Shown here one piece after another: positions 1 through 5,362 of a stretch of 15,713 nt of DNA. The notes under the pieces were generated by a model. It was not told the origin of the DNA. It saw only the letters and a program-made list of their open reading frames with translations, and made no database searches. Every line of letters starts with the position of its first letter. The first letter of the stretch is position 1. Location: the NCBI GenBank assembly GCA_003838065.1, contig QZAC01000117.1, positions 1 to 15,713 of the forward strand. Direction: 5' to 3'. A program made the position numbers and the translations under genes. This DNA is from Methanocalculus sp. MSAO_Arc2. GTDB taxonomy: Archaea > Halobacteriota > Methanomicrobia > Methanomicrobiales > Methanocorpusculaceae.

Positions 1-81
1 CAGTTTGTCCAGAATGCTGCCCCACGCATGGTCAACGGCATTGAGGCGTTGCGGAGGTTTGTGGAAAAGCTGGATGGGTGA
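1..81 (+). CDS. C-terminal end of an upstream gene, product unknown (partial)
   Basis: From base 1 a reading frame encodes 26 residues and ends in TGA at 79-81. The residues (ending RRFVEKLDG) form a plausible amphipathic C-terminal helix, and codon use resembles the next gene. The start lies outside the window. No family can be recognised from so short a tail. It is called real because the frame is open to the window edge, ends cleanly, and is followed by a 124-base gap holding a promoter-like sequence for the next gene. Confidence 0.5.
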   Translation, partial: QFVQNAAPRMVNGIEALRRFVEKLDG

Positions 82-151
82 AGCAAAGGGAAGGATGCAA
101 TCACAAGCGTTCTTCCTCAAGATATGCATTGCAGACCAAAAGAGAGACCAA

Positions 152-178
152 CATTTAATAAACACTCCAATATATAAT
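152..178 (+). promoter_or_regulatory. Probable archaeal promoter of the flavodoxin-family gene
   Basis: Two A/T-rich TATA-like stretches lie upstream of the start at 206: tttaataaa at about 154-162 and aatatataa at 169-177. The first would place the transcript start near 183, leaving a short leader that contains the GGAGG ribosome site at 197-201. The second would start the transcript at that site. The first therefore fits better. This is pattern matching only. Confidence 0.4.
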
Positions 179-205
179 CACCACCAGACCATCAATGGAG
201 GAGAG

Positions 206-964
206 ATGATGCAGGAAACCGTTCTTAACGATCAACAGATAAAAGATTGTGATGAGAGCAGCTGGGACTTTTCTGATCTGAAGGCGCTGTTCATCAACTG
301 CACACTGAAGAAAACACCCGGGCTCTCCCATACAGAGGGGTTGATCCGGATATCAAGAGCGATCATGGAGAAGAACCGGGTTGCTGTCGAGGTGATCAGG
401 GCGGTTGATTACGAGATCGCCTATGGTGTGTACCCGGATATGCGGGAGCATGGATGGGAGAAGGATGACTGGCCGGCTCTATTCCGGAAGGTGATGGATG
501 CCAATATCCTTGTGCTCTGTTCCCCGATCTGGCTTGGTGAGAAGAGCTCGGTCTGCCAGAAGGTGATCGAGAGGCTGTATGGACAGTCCGGGGAGCTGAA
601 TGAGCATGGCCAGTATGCCTATTACGGAAGGGCCGGGGGCTGCCTCATCACCGGCAATGAGGACGGGGCAAAGCATTGCGGCATGGGGATCCTCTACTCA
701 CTCCAGCATCTTGGTTTTGTTATACCTCCGCAGGCCGATGCAGCATGGCTTGGCGAGATCGGACCCGGCCCCTCATATCTCGATCCCGGTTCCGGCGGGC
801 CGGAGAACGACTTCACAAACCGCAACACCACGTTTATGACCTGGAACCTGATGCATATGGCCCGGATGGTGAAGGATATGGGCGGCATCCCGGCCCACGG
901 CAACCAGAGGAGCGCCTGGGCGGCCGGCTGCCGGTTCGATCACCCAAACCCGGAATACAGGTAG
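206..964 (+). CDS. Flavodoxin-family / NAD(P)H-dependent FMN oxidoreductase
   Basis: This is a 252-residue protein with the flavodoxin-like fold of the multimeric FMN reductase group (COG0655-like), probably a cytosolic FMN-binding redox protein. Visible signs, numbered from the chosen start, are a first beta strand and phosphate-loop region at 26-42 (LKALFINCTLKKTPG), the SPIWLGE loop at 106-112, and TGNEDGAKHC at 149-158, the loop that contacts the flavin in this family. The frame is open back to position 5, but the start at 206 is preferred because GGAGG sits four bases upstream and homology-like sequence only begins after it. The substrate and redox partner cannot be told. The C-terminal tail (beyond about residue 230) is Arg/Trp-rich and may be less conserved. 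It appears to be a single-gene unit, followed by a repeat-rich spacer. Confidence 0.8.
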   Translation: MMQETVLNDQQIKDCDESSWDFSDLKALFINCTLKKTPGLSHTEGLIRISRAIMEKNRVAVEVIRAVDYEIAYGVYPDMREHGWEKDDWPALFRKVMDANILVLCSPIWLGEKSSVCQKVIERLYGQSGELNEHGQYAYYGRAGGCLITGNEDGAKHCGMGILYSLQHLGFVIPPQADAAWLGEIGPGPSYLDPGSGGPENDFTNRNTTFMTWNLMHMARMVKDMGGIPAHGNQRSAWAAGCRFDHPNPEYR

Positions 965-1015
965 GGAGCGGGTAGGAAACTACAGGTGGCGAGCGGGTAG
1001 GGAGCTACAGGTGGA
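957..1015 (+). repeat. Short tandem repeat, about 25 bp, two full copies plus a partial
   Basis: Units 966-990 and 991-1015 both read gagcgggtagg...ctacaggtgg and differ at three or four positions. A partial unit (caggtaggga) precedes them and overlaps the stop codon of the flavodoxin gene. It looks like local slippage or duplication just past the gene end. No function can be assigned. Confidence 0.6.
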
Positions 1016-1036
1016 GAGGAGAGGCAGGAAGAATTG

Positions 1037-1078
1037 TGAGGGATAGGGAAGGGACAGAGAATCCACTTCCCTCCCTCA
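1037..1078. repeat. Imperfect inverted repeat (possible RNA hairpin) in the spacer
   Basis: The left arm tgagggatagggaag (1037-1051) pairs with the right arm cttccctccctca (1066-1078), apart from a two-base bulge. The loop is 14 nt. It lies about 75 nt after the flavodoxin stop and could end or stabilise the transcript, but it has no T-run, so a terminator role is only a guess. The rest of the 965-1141 spacer shows nothing else apart from a duplicated ccaatcat motif near 1082-1095. Confidence 0.4.
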
Positions 1079-1141
1079 ATCATCCAATCATCCAATTAGT
1101 CGCACTCCAATTTTCATCACTTTCGCATCCTACCCGCCAGT

Positions 1142-1149
1142 TTTATAAG
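1142..1149 (+). promoter_or_regulatory. Archaeal TATA box upstream of the truncated gene
   Basis: The sequence tttataag is centred about 33 nt before the ATG at 1178. That spacing gives a transcript with a very short leader, normal for archaea. No ribosome binding site is visible before 1178, which fits. Confidence 0.5.
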
Positions 1150-1177
1150 CGCTAAAATGTGACTCTTTCCTTATACT

Positions 1178-1420
1178 ATGATAACAAAAAAGAAGCGGGC
1201 GCTCTTATATCTGCTTGGTAAAAAACAAAGCCTTACAAAAATACAATTGGTCAAATTACTATTCCTGGCATCACAGGATAACCCCCTTTATGATTTTGTA
1301 CCTTACAGGTACGGCCCGTTTTCATGCCAGCTGTATACTGATATAAGCCATCTGGAGAGGGACGGGGGTTTTCGCTCATTTAATTTTGATCCACTAGGCC
1401 CATCTAAAAGTGATCCACCC
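1178..1420 (+). pseudogene. Truncated gene: N-terminal winged-helix-like domain cut by an IS-end-like sequence
   Basis: Residues 1-63 look like a genuine protein start: a basic helix, KIQLVKLLFLAS (21-32), then YDFVPYRYGPFSCQLYTDI (38-56) and HLERDG. This KLLFL...FVPYRYGPFS...L..L..DG pattern resembles the N-terminal domain of DUF4065/Panacea-like and some DUF488-linked archaeal proteins, where it is followed by a longer domain. Here homology stops at about 1367 and the frame runs into an IS21-like end (1369-1420), then antisense through an ATPase fragment, adding a Pro/Ser-rich nonsense tail that stops at 1501. The normal protein would be longer. It still has a TATA box at 1142, so a truncated product could be made. 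The truncation is clear from repeat boundaries; the family assignment is tentative. Confidence 0.6.
1369..1420 (-). mobile_element. Solo IS21-family-like terminal sequence (decayed IS end), copy 1
   Basis: On the minus strand this reads as two spaced units, GTGGATCACTTTT...GATG and GTGGATCAAAATT...ATGAGCG. Repeated TGGATCA units of about 22-25 bp are typical of the multi-repeat ends of IS21-family elements. A second copy, about 85% alike by eye, lies at 3442-3493 in the same orientation. No transposase (IstA) or helper ATPase (IstB) is present, so this would be a footprint left after deletion. The sequence similarity between the two sites is direct; the IS21 attribution is from memory of such ends. 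Confidence 0.45.
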
Positions 1421-1424
1421 AACC

Positions 1425-1560
1425 TCACCTCCCCTTCTCCATCACCACCGCCCCCGGCAAAGCCTCCGTTAGATCCCACACCGTCTCCGGGTGGCAGGTG
1501 AAGTAGAACAACTGGCAGGTATCGGCAAGGTCTGAAATCGCCTCGCAGGGATTCTTCCTA
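1425..1560 (-). pseudogene. C-terminal fragment of a large SbcC/YhaN-like ATPase, copy 2 (short)
   Basis: The minus strand encodes about 44 residues (RKNPCEAISDLADTCQ...TCHPETVWDLTEALPG...) that align residue for residue with the longer fragment at 5363-5617. Only the part after the Walker B region remains: the helix after it and the TCHPE segment near the usual H-loop. Upstream the match ends abruptly, and the following bases belong to the AbrB promoter region. It is a dead remnant. It lies immediately beside the IS21-like end, which suggests the same rearrangement produced both edges. Confidence 0.75.
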
Positions 1561-1582
1561 TAATGACCCATCTCCCCATAAT

Positions 1583-1627
1583 TGCACAATATGTGCATTA
1601 ATCCATAAATGTGCATGATTTGCACTG
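1583..1627 (+). promoter_or_regulatory. Leaderless AbrB promoter with TGCACA/TGTGCA operator sites
   Basis: A perfect inverted repeat TGCACA-ATA-TGTGCA lies at 1583-1597, followed by further half-sites gtgcat (1611) and tgcac (1621). A TATA-like ccataaat is centred at about 1607, 27 nt before the ATG at 1634, implying a leaderless mRNA. The same arrangement with matching sequence is found upstream of the AbrB pseudogene on the minus strand (4747-4800). The natural reading is autoregulation by the AbrB product binding the TGCAC sites, which is inference. Confidence 0.55.
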
Positions 1628-1633
1628 GATCAT

Positions 1634-1822
1634 ATGCACAGAAAAGAACATACCGTCAAATCCAGGGTGCATCACGGTACAAACATACTTGATCTCACCA
1701 TCCCTTCTGAAGTCGTCAGGTCGATGAAGATCAATCCTGGCGATGTCTTCCGTCTCGTAGCCACTGAGGAGAAAGGCACGCTTGTTTTGCGATACGAACG
1801 GGTCTATGCCACAAAACCCTGA
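1634..1822 (+). CDS. AbrB/SpoVT-family DNA-binding regulator (or antitoxin-like protein)
   Basis: This 62-residue protein matches a swapped-hairpin AbrB domain at residues 8-54: VKSR...TNILDLTIPSEVV, then MKINPGDVFRL, then EEKGTLVLRYERV. The IPSEVV...INPGD spacing is the family hallmark (normally IP..iR..LgikpGD). Such proteins act as dimers binding palindromic operators, often next to toxin or nuclease genes. Translation probably begins at the mRNA 5' end, since no ribosome site precedes 1634 and a TATA-like box lies 27 nt upstream. It is first in a likely operon with the GIY-YIG gene (30 nt later) and the DUF6884-like gene. A frameshifted relative sits on the other strand at 4558-4746. Family confident; exact role inferred. 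Confidence 0.85.
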   Translation: MHRKEHTVKSRVHHGTNILDLTIPSEVVRSMKINPGDVFRLVATEEKGTLVLRYERVYATKP

Positions 1823-1823
1823 A

Positions 1824-1869
1824 CGCGAGATAATCCTGAATGGAGCACTTTTATGGATTCTATCTCGCG
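1824..1869 (+). promoter_or_regulatory. Inverted repeat spanning the GIY-YIG start codon
   Basis: The arms cgcgagata (1824-1832) and tatctcgcg (1861-1869) match perfectly, and inner arms aatcc / ggatt extend the stem after small bulges. The loop would hold the weak ribosome site ggag (1842-1845), and the stem flanks the ATG at 1853. Such a hairpin could limit translation of the nuclease, or the repeat could be a protein-binding site. Only the symmetry is seen; the function is inferred. Confidence 0.45.
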
Positions 1870-2836
1870 GAACTGGCAAGCGCCCAGTTTTCTGGATATC
1901 AACTGGCAGGCTCTCTCCTGGAGCCCCTGGGTTGCATTTGATGCAGACATCCCGACATTTAAACAGATCCCCCCAGAGCCCGGTTTATACCGTATCAGGC
2001 CACTGGGAGAGGATTTTCTGATGTATATCGGTCAGACAGGCAGGACCCTCCGCCAGCGGTTAAACGAACTCCGGCATAATGTGAAGAAAGAGGAGATGCC
2101 GTTCAATGATCCGCATACGGCAGCTCCCTCCCTCTGGGCCTGGCATGATGCCGACGGTTTCCACTATGAATGTTCAGCCGCCCCGCTTGTATGTAGCAAG
2201 CAGGATCGGATGGCCTGTGAATGCTATCTTCTCTGGCAATACCGTCTTGAATATGGCTCATCCACGCTCTGCAACTTCGGCAGGTTTCACCCTGATTATA
2301 CAAAATCAAGAGGCAGGAGCTCCGGCATACGGGGCAGCAGGCTTCCGGCAGGAAGAGGAGAGGTAGGAAGAGGAGAAAACCCAGAAAAAAATCCTGCCGG
2401 TGGACCGAGCTGTCCTCCACTACAGCAGCAGGGCACACCCGGCAATCCTGATTGGATGGGAATGAGATGGAGTGAGCGACTGCACCTTGTCTCGTCAGCA
2501 CTAGCTGATGTTCCGGATTCATCCGGACTCTATCTCCTCTTCGACCCCGCGAGCGGCGAGAACGGCGACACCGGGAATACAGGCGTAATCTTGTATATAG
2601 GTGAATCCTCAAAATGCAAAACTCGGCTGGAGGCACATGCCAGAGCACACAGGGATCAACCAGGCATCCTCTTCTCATATAATATGCTCAAAGGTGAAGT
2701 CCTGCCTCATAACCGGAAGGAACTTGAGAACGATCTTATTGGATGTTATTATCGAGAACAGGGCAGGGCCCCAGAGATGCAGTTTGGTGTACTTGTTGGG
2801 AGTACTTTCAGGAGTAGTAATGACGTTTCAGGATGA
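1853..2836 (+). CDS. Protein with two GIY-YIG nuclease domains
   Basis: This 327-residue protein has two GIY-YIG modules in tandem. Domain 1 has GLYRI at 44-48, YIG at 58-60, the catalytic-type arginine in TLRQRL (65-70) and a glutamate in ACECYLLW (E123). Domain 2 has GLYLL at 225-229, YIG at 248-250, arginine in KTRLEAH (R258) and glutamates E290/E292. Between them (about 152-200) is a Gly/Pro/Arg-rich linker that may be disordered. Both active sites look complete, so the protein could make paired cuts or act as a pseudo-dimer. GIY-YIG enzymes cut or nick DNA with a single metal ion. The start at 1853 has a modest GGAG nine bases upstream. It is flanked by AbrB and a DUF6884-like gene in the same direction. 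The substrate is unknown; a defence or selfish-element role is inference. Confidence 0.85.
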   Translation: MDSISRNWQAPSFLDINWQALSWSPWVAFDADIPTFKQIPPEPGLYRIRPLGEDFLMYIGQTGRTLRQRLNELRHNVKKEEMPFNDPHTAAPSLWAWHDADGFHYECSAAPLVCSKQDRMACECYLLWQYRLEYGSSTLCNFGRFHPDYTKSRGRSSGIRGSRLPAGRGEVGRGENPEKNPAGGPSCPPLQQQGTPGNPDWMGMRWSERLHLVSSALADVPDSSGLYLLFDPASGENGDTGNTGVILYIGESSKCKTRLEAHARAHRDQPGILFSYNMLKGEVLPHNRKELENDLIGCYYREQGRAPEMQFGVLVGSTFRSSNDVSG

Positions 2837-2854
2837 AATAGGGGTAATTATCAT

Positions 2855-3325
2855 ATGAAATCGAATAAAAAGACTTTCTGTATCATTTCGTGCGGTGGAA
2901 GGAAGATCTGGGATAGAAGAAATAGTATCAATGCCGGTCCTATGCCAGCCCGGAAGGTCTATACCGGTAGTTTTGTACGGACAAACCAGAGGTATGCTGA
3001 ACGTTTTTATCCCGAATCCTGGTGCATAATCTCCGCAAAATATGGCTTACTCATGCCGGATGATATCGTGCCAGAGAATTATAATGTAAGATTAACCGAT
3101 CCAGATGCAATAAGCACTGAAGAACTAAGTAAGCAGGCAAAGCGACTTGGACTGGACACCTATGAACGGGTTGTTATACTGGCAGGAAAGGCCTATGTCG
3201 AAGCCCTGCGGAAGGCACTCCCAGATAGTGTCAAAGTGGAGGCGCCACTTGCAGATGCTGGTGGAATGTTTGGCATGATGAAGCGTGTGAGAGAATCCAT
3301 AGAATCGGGTAACGTGATCTGTTAA
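2855..3325 (+). CDS. DUF6884-like protein
   Basis: The protein has 156 residues. The N-terminal half has the pattern expected of DUF6884-type domains: an early strand followed by CGGRKIWD (13-20), then PARKVYTGSFVRTNQRYAER (31-50), then WCIISAKYGLLMPDD (56-70) and a later PENY (73-76). A second strand, YERVVILAGKAYVEAL, covers about 103-118. No catalytic role is established that I can name; the fold has been compared with base- or nucleotide-handling enzymes, which I cannot verify here. The start at 2855 lies 18 nt after the GIY-YIG stop, with GGGG at 2841-2844 as a weak ribosome site, so it is probably co-transcribed with and working alongside the nuclease. The stop codon lies within a 14-bp tandem repeat. 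Family tentative, gene real. Confidence 0.7.
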   Translation: MKSNKKTFCIISCGGRKIWDRRNSINAGPMPARKVYTGSFVRTNQRYAERFYPESWCIISAKYGLLMPDDIVPENYNVRLTDPDAISTEELSKQAKRLGLDTYERVVILAGKAYVEALRKALPDSVKVEAPLADAGGMFGMMKRVRESIESGNVIC

Positions 3326-3358
3326 TAGTGATCAGTTAAGAGTAATCAGTTAAGAGTA
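3314..3358 (+). repeat. Three tandem copies of a 14-bp unit across the DUF6884-like stop codon
   Basis: The units gtgatctgttaata (3314-3327), gtgatcagttaaga (3328-3341) and gtaatcagttaaga (3342-3355) follow one another directly, with a trailing gta. The first overlaps the stop codon TAA at 3323-3325. This could be slippage debris. The following stretch 3359-3441 holds nothing I can recognise. Confidence 0.7.
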
Positions 3359-3428
3359 TGCACAAACATGTTTTCCACATCAAGGCGATTATATCCTCAA
3401 GAGAGTTGTTCTTTTATGGAGTTGGCTA

Positions 3429-3656
3429 ATAATTCTCCTTTTTTTCGCTCATTAAATTTTGATCCATCTGGCTCATCTGAAAGTGATCCACCTCACCAGG
3501 TACTGCCTCCGATATCCCCTCAAAACAAATCACACCATTCGTCCTCTTTAACCAGATCGAGTTGAGGTAGAAGATCTGGGGACGAATAAGTTTGAAGAAT
3601 TTACAGTCAGTGCCGAAATATGATCTTATTCCTTTTATTTCCTGAATCAGTTTAGC
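3429..3656 (-). other. Open frame without a start codon, possible gene remnant
   Basis: The minus strand is open for 76 codons between TAA (3659-3657) and TAG (3428-3426). The first 55 residues look protein-like (for example KFFKLIRPQIFYLNSIWL), with no ATG before the frame enters the IS21-like end. It may be an inner piece of a coding sequence broken by the element, or chance. I recognise no family. It accounts for most of the gene-free stretch 3326-3663. Confidence 0.25.
3442..3493 (-). mobile_element. Solo IS21-family-like terminal sequence, copy 2
   Basis: This matches copy 1 (1369-1420) across the whole unit: on the minus strand GTGGATCACTTTC...GATGAGCC, then ATGGATCAAAATT...ATGAGCG. 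Both copies face the same way and have unrelated flanks, so they are not the two ends of one intact element. No transposase gene lies near. Confidence 0.45.
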
Positions 3657-3663
3657 TTAACAG

Positions 3664-4536
3664 TTATTCTTTCATCATCAACTCACAAAAGTCAATTGTC
3701 GGCCTTACTGCATTCTTATGGTGTACCTCAGGATTAATGAAAATTGGCTGATTTAAGGTCTTGATGAAGGAAAAAACAGATTTCCAGGGTATTTGATCTG
3801 AAGGGGCTGGCGTTCCATGTTTCCTATGAATATGAAATCCTTTCAGGCATGAAGGAGGGATTAATTCTAAATTTTGTTCAAATTTAGGATTGGTTACAGT
3901 ATACAGTTGTTGAACATCAAGAACAAACCCTGTCTTATCGATAATATCGGTTGCTGAGCGCTCGATATAATTCCAGAGTGATGCGATCTCTTTTCCTCGG
4001 CTGATCATCTGCCCTGTCCGGTTTTCCAGAACGATATTTGGCTCATCCCCCCATATACGGGATTGTATTTCAAAAATTTTTCTCATAGCCTCTACAATAT
4101 CAGGAATGGTGTTGCGCTTATCGCCTGGATGAATTTCAATGAAATCTGCTGGAATACCAAAAAATTCGGTTATATTGCCCACCATCACTGAGAAATCATG
4201 TACCCATTCTGGGTGATGCCATTTTATTACTGTCTGTGTAATAATGTTATATTGATCCGTCCGGGGGATGGAAGGCTCAGTATGAAGAATGTAATTACAA
4301 TCCCCTTTTTCTATCGGGCTCTGTGAATACAGGAGAGGAATATGTTCTTTTTTGAGAGGCATCCCAATATCTACGCCAGTTTTTACTTCCTCAGTCCCAT
4401 TTTTGATTAAGTCTCCTGGAATTTCCACATATTTACAGTCGAATTGGCGTGCAAGGTCAATTCGTTCTGCAAGTCCACCCCTTTGACGAATACTACTGAC
4501 ATTAGGCAGAACATACTCAATCCTCTGATTGCCCAT
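3664..4536 (-). CDS. TIM-barrel protein of the endonuclease IV / xylose isomerase-like fold
   Basis: This 290-residue protein has the metal-site layout of the AP-endonuclease-2/xylose isomerase superfamily: E38 in KYVEIPGD, H85 in YILHTEPS, E134 and H136 in DFIEIHPGD, E171 in NIVLENRTG, D207 in GFVLDVQQ, H235/H237 in GFHIHRKHG and E270 in INPEVHH. These are the His/Glu/Asp positions that bind two or three metal ions in endonuclease IV and related isomerases. Whether it cuts DNA at abasic sites, isomerises a sugar or does something else cannot be told. The start at 4536 is supported by GGGTGAT about six bases upstream. It lies 21 nt after the end of a frameshifted AbrB gene, so it was probably the second gene of an AbrB-controlled operon whose regulator has died. 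Fold confident, function open. Confidence 0.8.
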   Translation of the reverse strand: MGNQRIEYVLPNVSSIRQRGGLAERIDLARQFDCKYVEIPGDLIKNGTEEVKTGVDIGMPLKKEHIPLLYSQSPIEKGDCNYILHTEPSIPRTDQYNIITQTVIKWHHPEWVHDFSVMVGNITEFFGIPADFIEIHPGDKRNTIPDIVEAMRKIFEIQSRIWGDEPNIVLENRTGQMISRGKEIASLWNYIERSATDIIDKTGFVLDVQQLYTVTNPKFEQNLELIPPSCLKGFHIHRKHGTPAPSDQIPWKSVFSFIKTLNQPIFINPEVHHKNAVRPTIDFCELMMKE

Positions 4537-4557
4537 GCAAAATCACCCGACTTTCCT

Positions 4558-4746
4558 TCAGGCCTTTGATGAGTAAATTCGCTTAATGTAACGAGTGAGA
4601 GATGCCTTTCTCCTCAGGGTTAACAACCCGGAAGACGTCTCCCGGATTGATCTTTGATGAACGGGTGATCTCAGAAGGGATGGTGAAAACCAGAGAATTG
4701 GATCCATGGTGGAACCGGGATTTGGTATTTTTTCTTTAGTCTCCAT
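4558..4746 (-). pseudogene. AbrB-family regulator, broken by two frameshifts
   Basis: From ATG 4746 the minus strand reads METKEKI, then loses one base near 4725. The next frame gives KSRFHHGSNSLVFTIPSE and then ITRSSKINPGDVFRVV, followed by EEKG, an almost exact AbrB domain relative to the intact gene at 1634. A second slip near 4600-4605 returns to the frame that ends TRYIKRIYSSKA and stops at 4558. Both the N- and C-terminal pieces also align with the intact paralogue (compare LRYERVYATKP). Neither single frame gives a full domain, so it is dead unless the frameshifts are sequencing errors. It sits directly upstream of the TIM-barrel gene, as the intact AbrB sits before the GIY-YIG gene. 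Confidence 0.8.
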
Positions 4747-4800
4747 GTGATCCAATTCGGATCATGCACGTTTAGGGCTTAATGCACTTAATGTGCATAA
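4747..4800 (-). promoter_or_regulatory. Promoter/operator of the AbrB pseudogene operon, paralogous to that at 1583
   Basis: The minus strand shows ATGCAC-ATTAA-GTGCAT, then a TATA-like ccctaaac about 27 nt before the ATG, then gtgcatgat and tggatca just before the start. The order and wording match the intact AbrB promoter (TGCACA, GTGCATTAA, CC-TAAA, GTGCATGAT, TGGATCA, ATG). It may still drive the TIM-barrel gene and be bound by the intact AbrB protein from the other cassette. The stretch 4801-4920 shows nothing else. Confidence 0.5.
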
Positions 4801-4936
4801 AATAGAAGATTCCGGATGTTCAATTATTGAGTCAGAAGGAAAAGATAATGCTAGAGATCATATTGAAGGTCCCATCTTCCTGTTAACTACTCACCGAAAA
4901 ATCCACCTACCTCATCACCATCAGAGGATATGAACC

Positions 4937-5347
4937 ATGGTCGATCTAGCCAACCCCCAAAAACCCCAGGATGCTCCCACCACCTGCCCCTTCTGCGACC
5001 CCGCCCTCTCCGAGATCGTCCTCGCAAACGACCTCGCTTATGCCCGCTTCGACCTCTACCCGGTGAGCCCCGGCCACCTGCTCCTCATCCCCTTCCGGCA
5101 CGTGGCCTCGTTCTTCGAGGCGACCGAAGCCGAGCAGGCCGCCCTGATGTCTCTCGTCCATGATACCCGTCGGCTGCTCGATACGCGGTATGTCCCCGAC
5201 GGCTACAATATCGGCGTGAACATCGGGCCGGCGGCCGGGCAGAGCGTGATGCATCTGCATGTGCATGTGATCCCGCGGTATGCCGGGGATATGGAGGAGC
5301 CGAAGGGCGGGGTCCGGGGGGTGATCCCGGGGAAGAGGAGGTATTGA
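4937..5347 (+). CDS. HIT-family (histidine triad) nucleotide hydrolase
   Basis: This 136-residue protein has the full HIT domain. A CPFC zinc-type pair sits at 17-20, the core begins SEIVLANDLAYARFDLYP and SPGHLLLIPFRHV, and the catalytic triad is H106-L-H108-V-H110 followed by IPR. GYNIGVNIG (89-97) and the Q102-S103 pair before the triad are the usual substrate-site residues. HIT enzymes hydrolyse nucleoside phosphoramidates or dinucleoside polyphosphates in the cytosol. The start at 4937 has GAGG nine or ten bases upstream; an out-of-frame ATG at 4930 is rejected. It is markedly GC-rich compared with neighbouring cassettes, so it is probably the older resident gene. Two broken copies lie at about 13820-14040 and 15374-15713. 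It ends convergent with an ATPase remnant. Confidence 0.9.
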   Translation: MVDLANPQKPQDAPTTCPFCDPALSEIVLANDLAYARFDLYPVSPGHLLLIPFRHVASFFEATEAEQAALMSLVHDTRRLLDTRYVPDGYNIGVNIGPAAGQSVMHLHVHVIPRYAGDMEEPKGGVRGVIPGKRRY

Positions 5348-5362
5348 TAGTGCCGGGTATGA

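Noticed and set aside
5..205. N-terminal extension of the flavodoxin-family protein
   Set aside because: The extension has no family-like sequence and overlaps the tail of the upstream gene, and a GGAGG site points to the start at 206.
1583..1640. Spaced TGCAC repeats considered as a CRISPR-like or origin repeat cluster
   Set aside because: Spacing is irregular and short, and the same arrangement recurs at the other AbrB promoter, so an operator is the simpler reading.
2103..2678. 191-residue open frame on the minus strand
   Set aside because: Antisense shadow of the GIY-YIG gene, Arg/Cys-rich, with no plausible fold or ribosome site.
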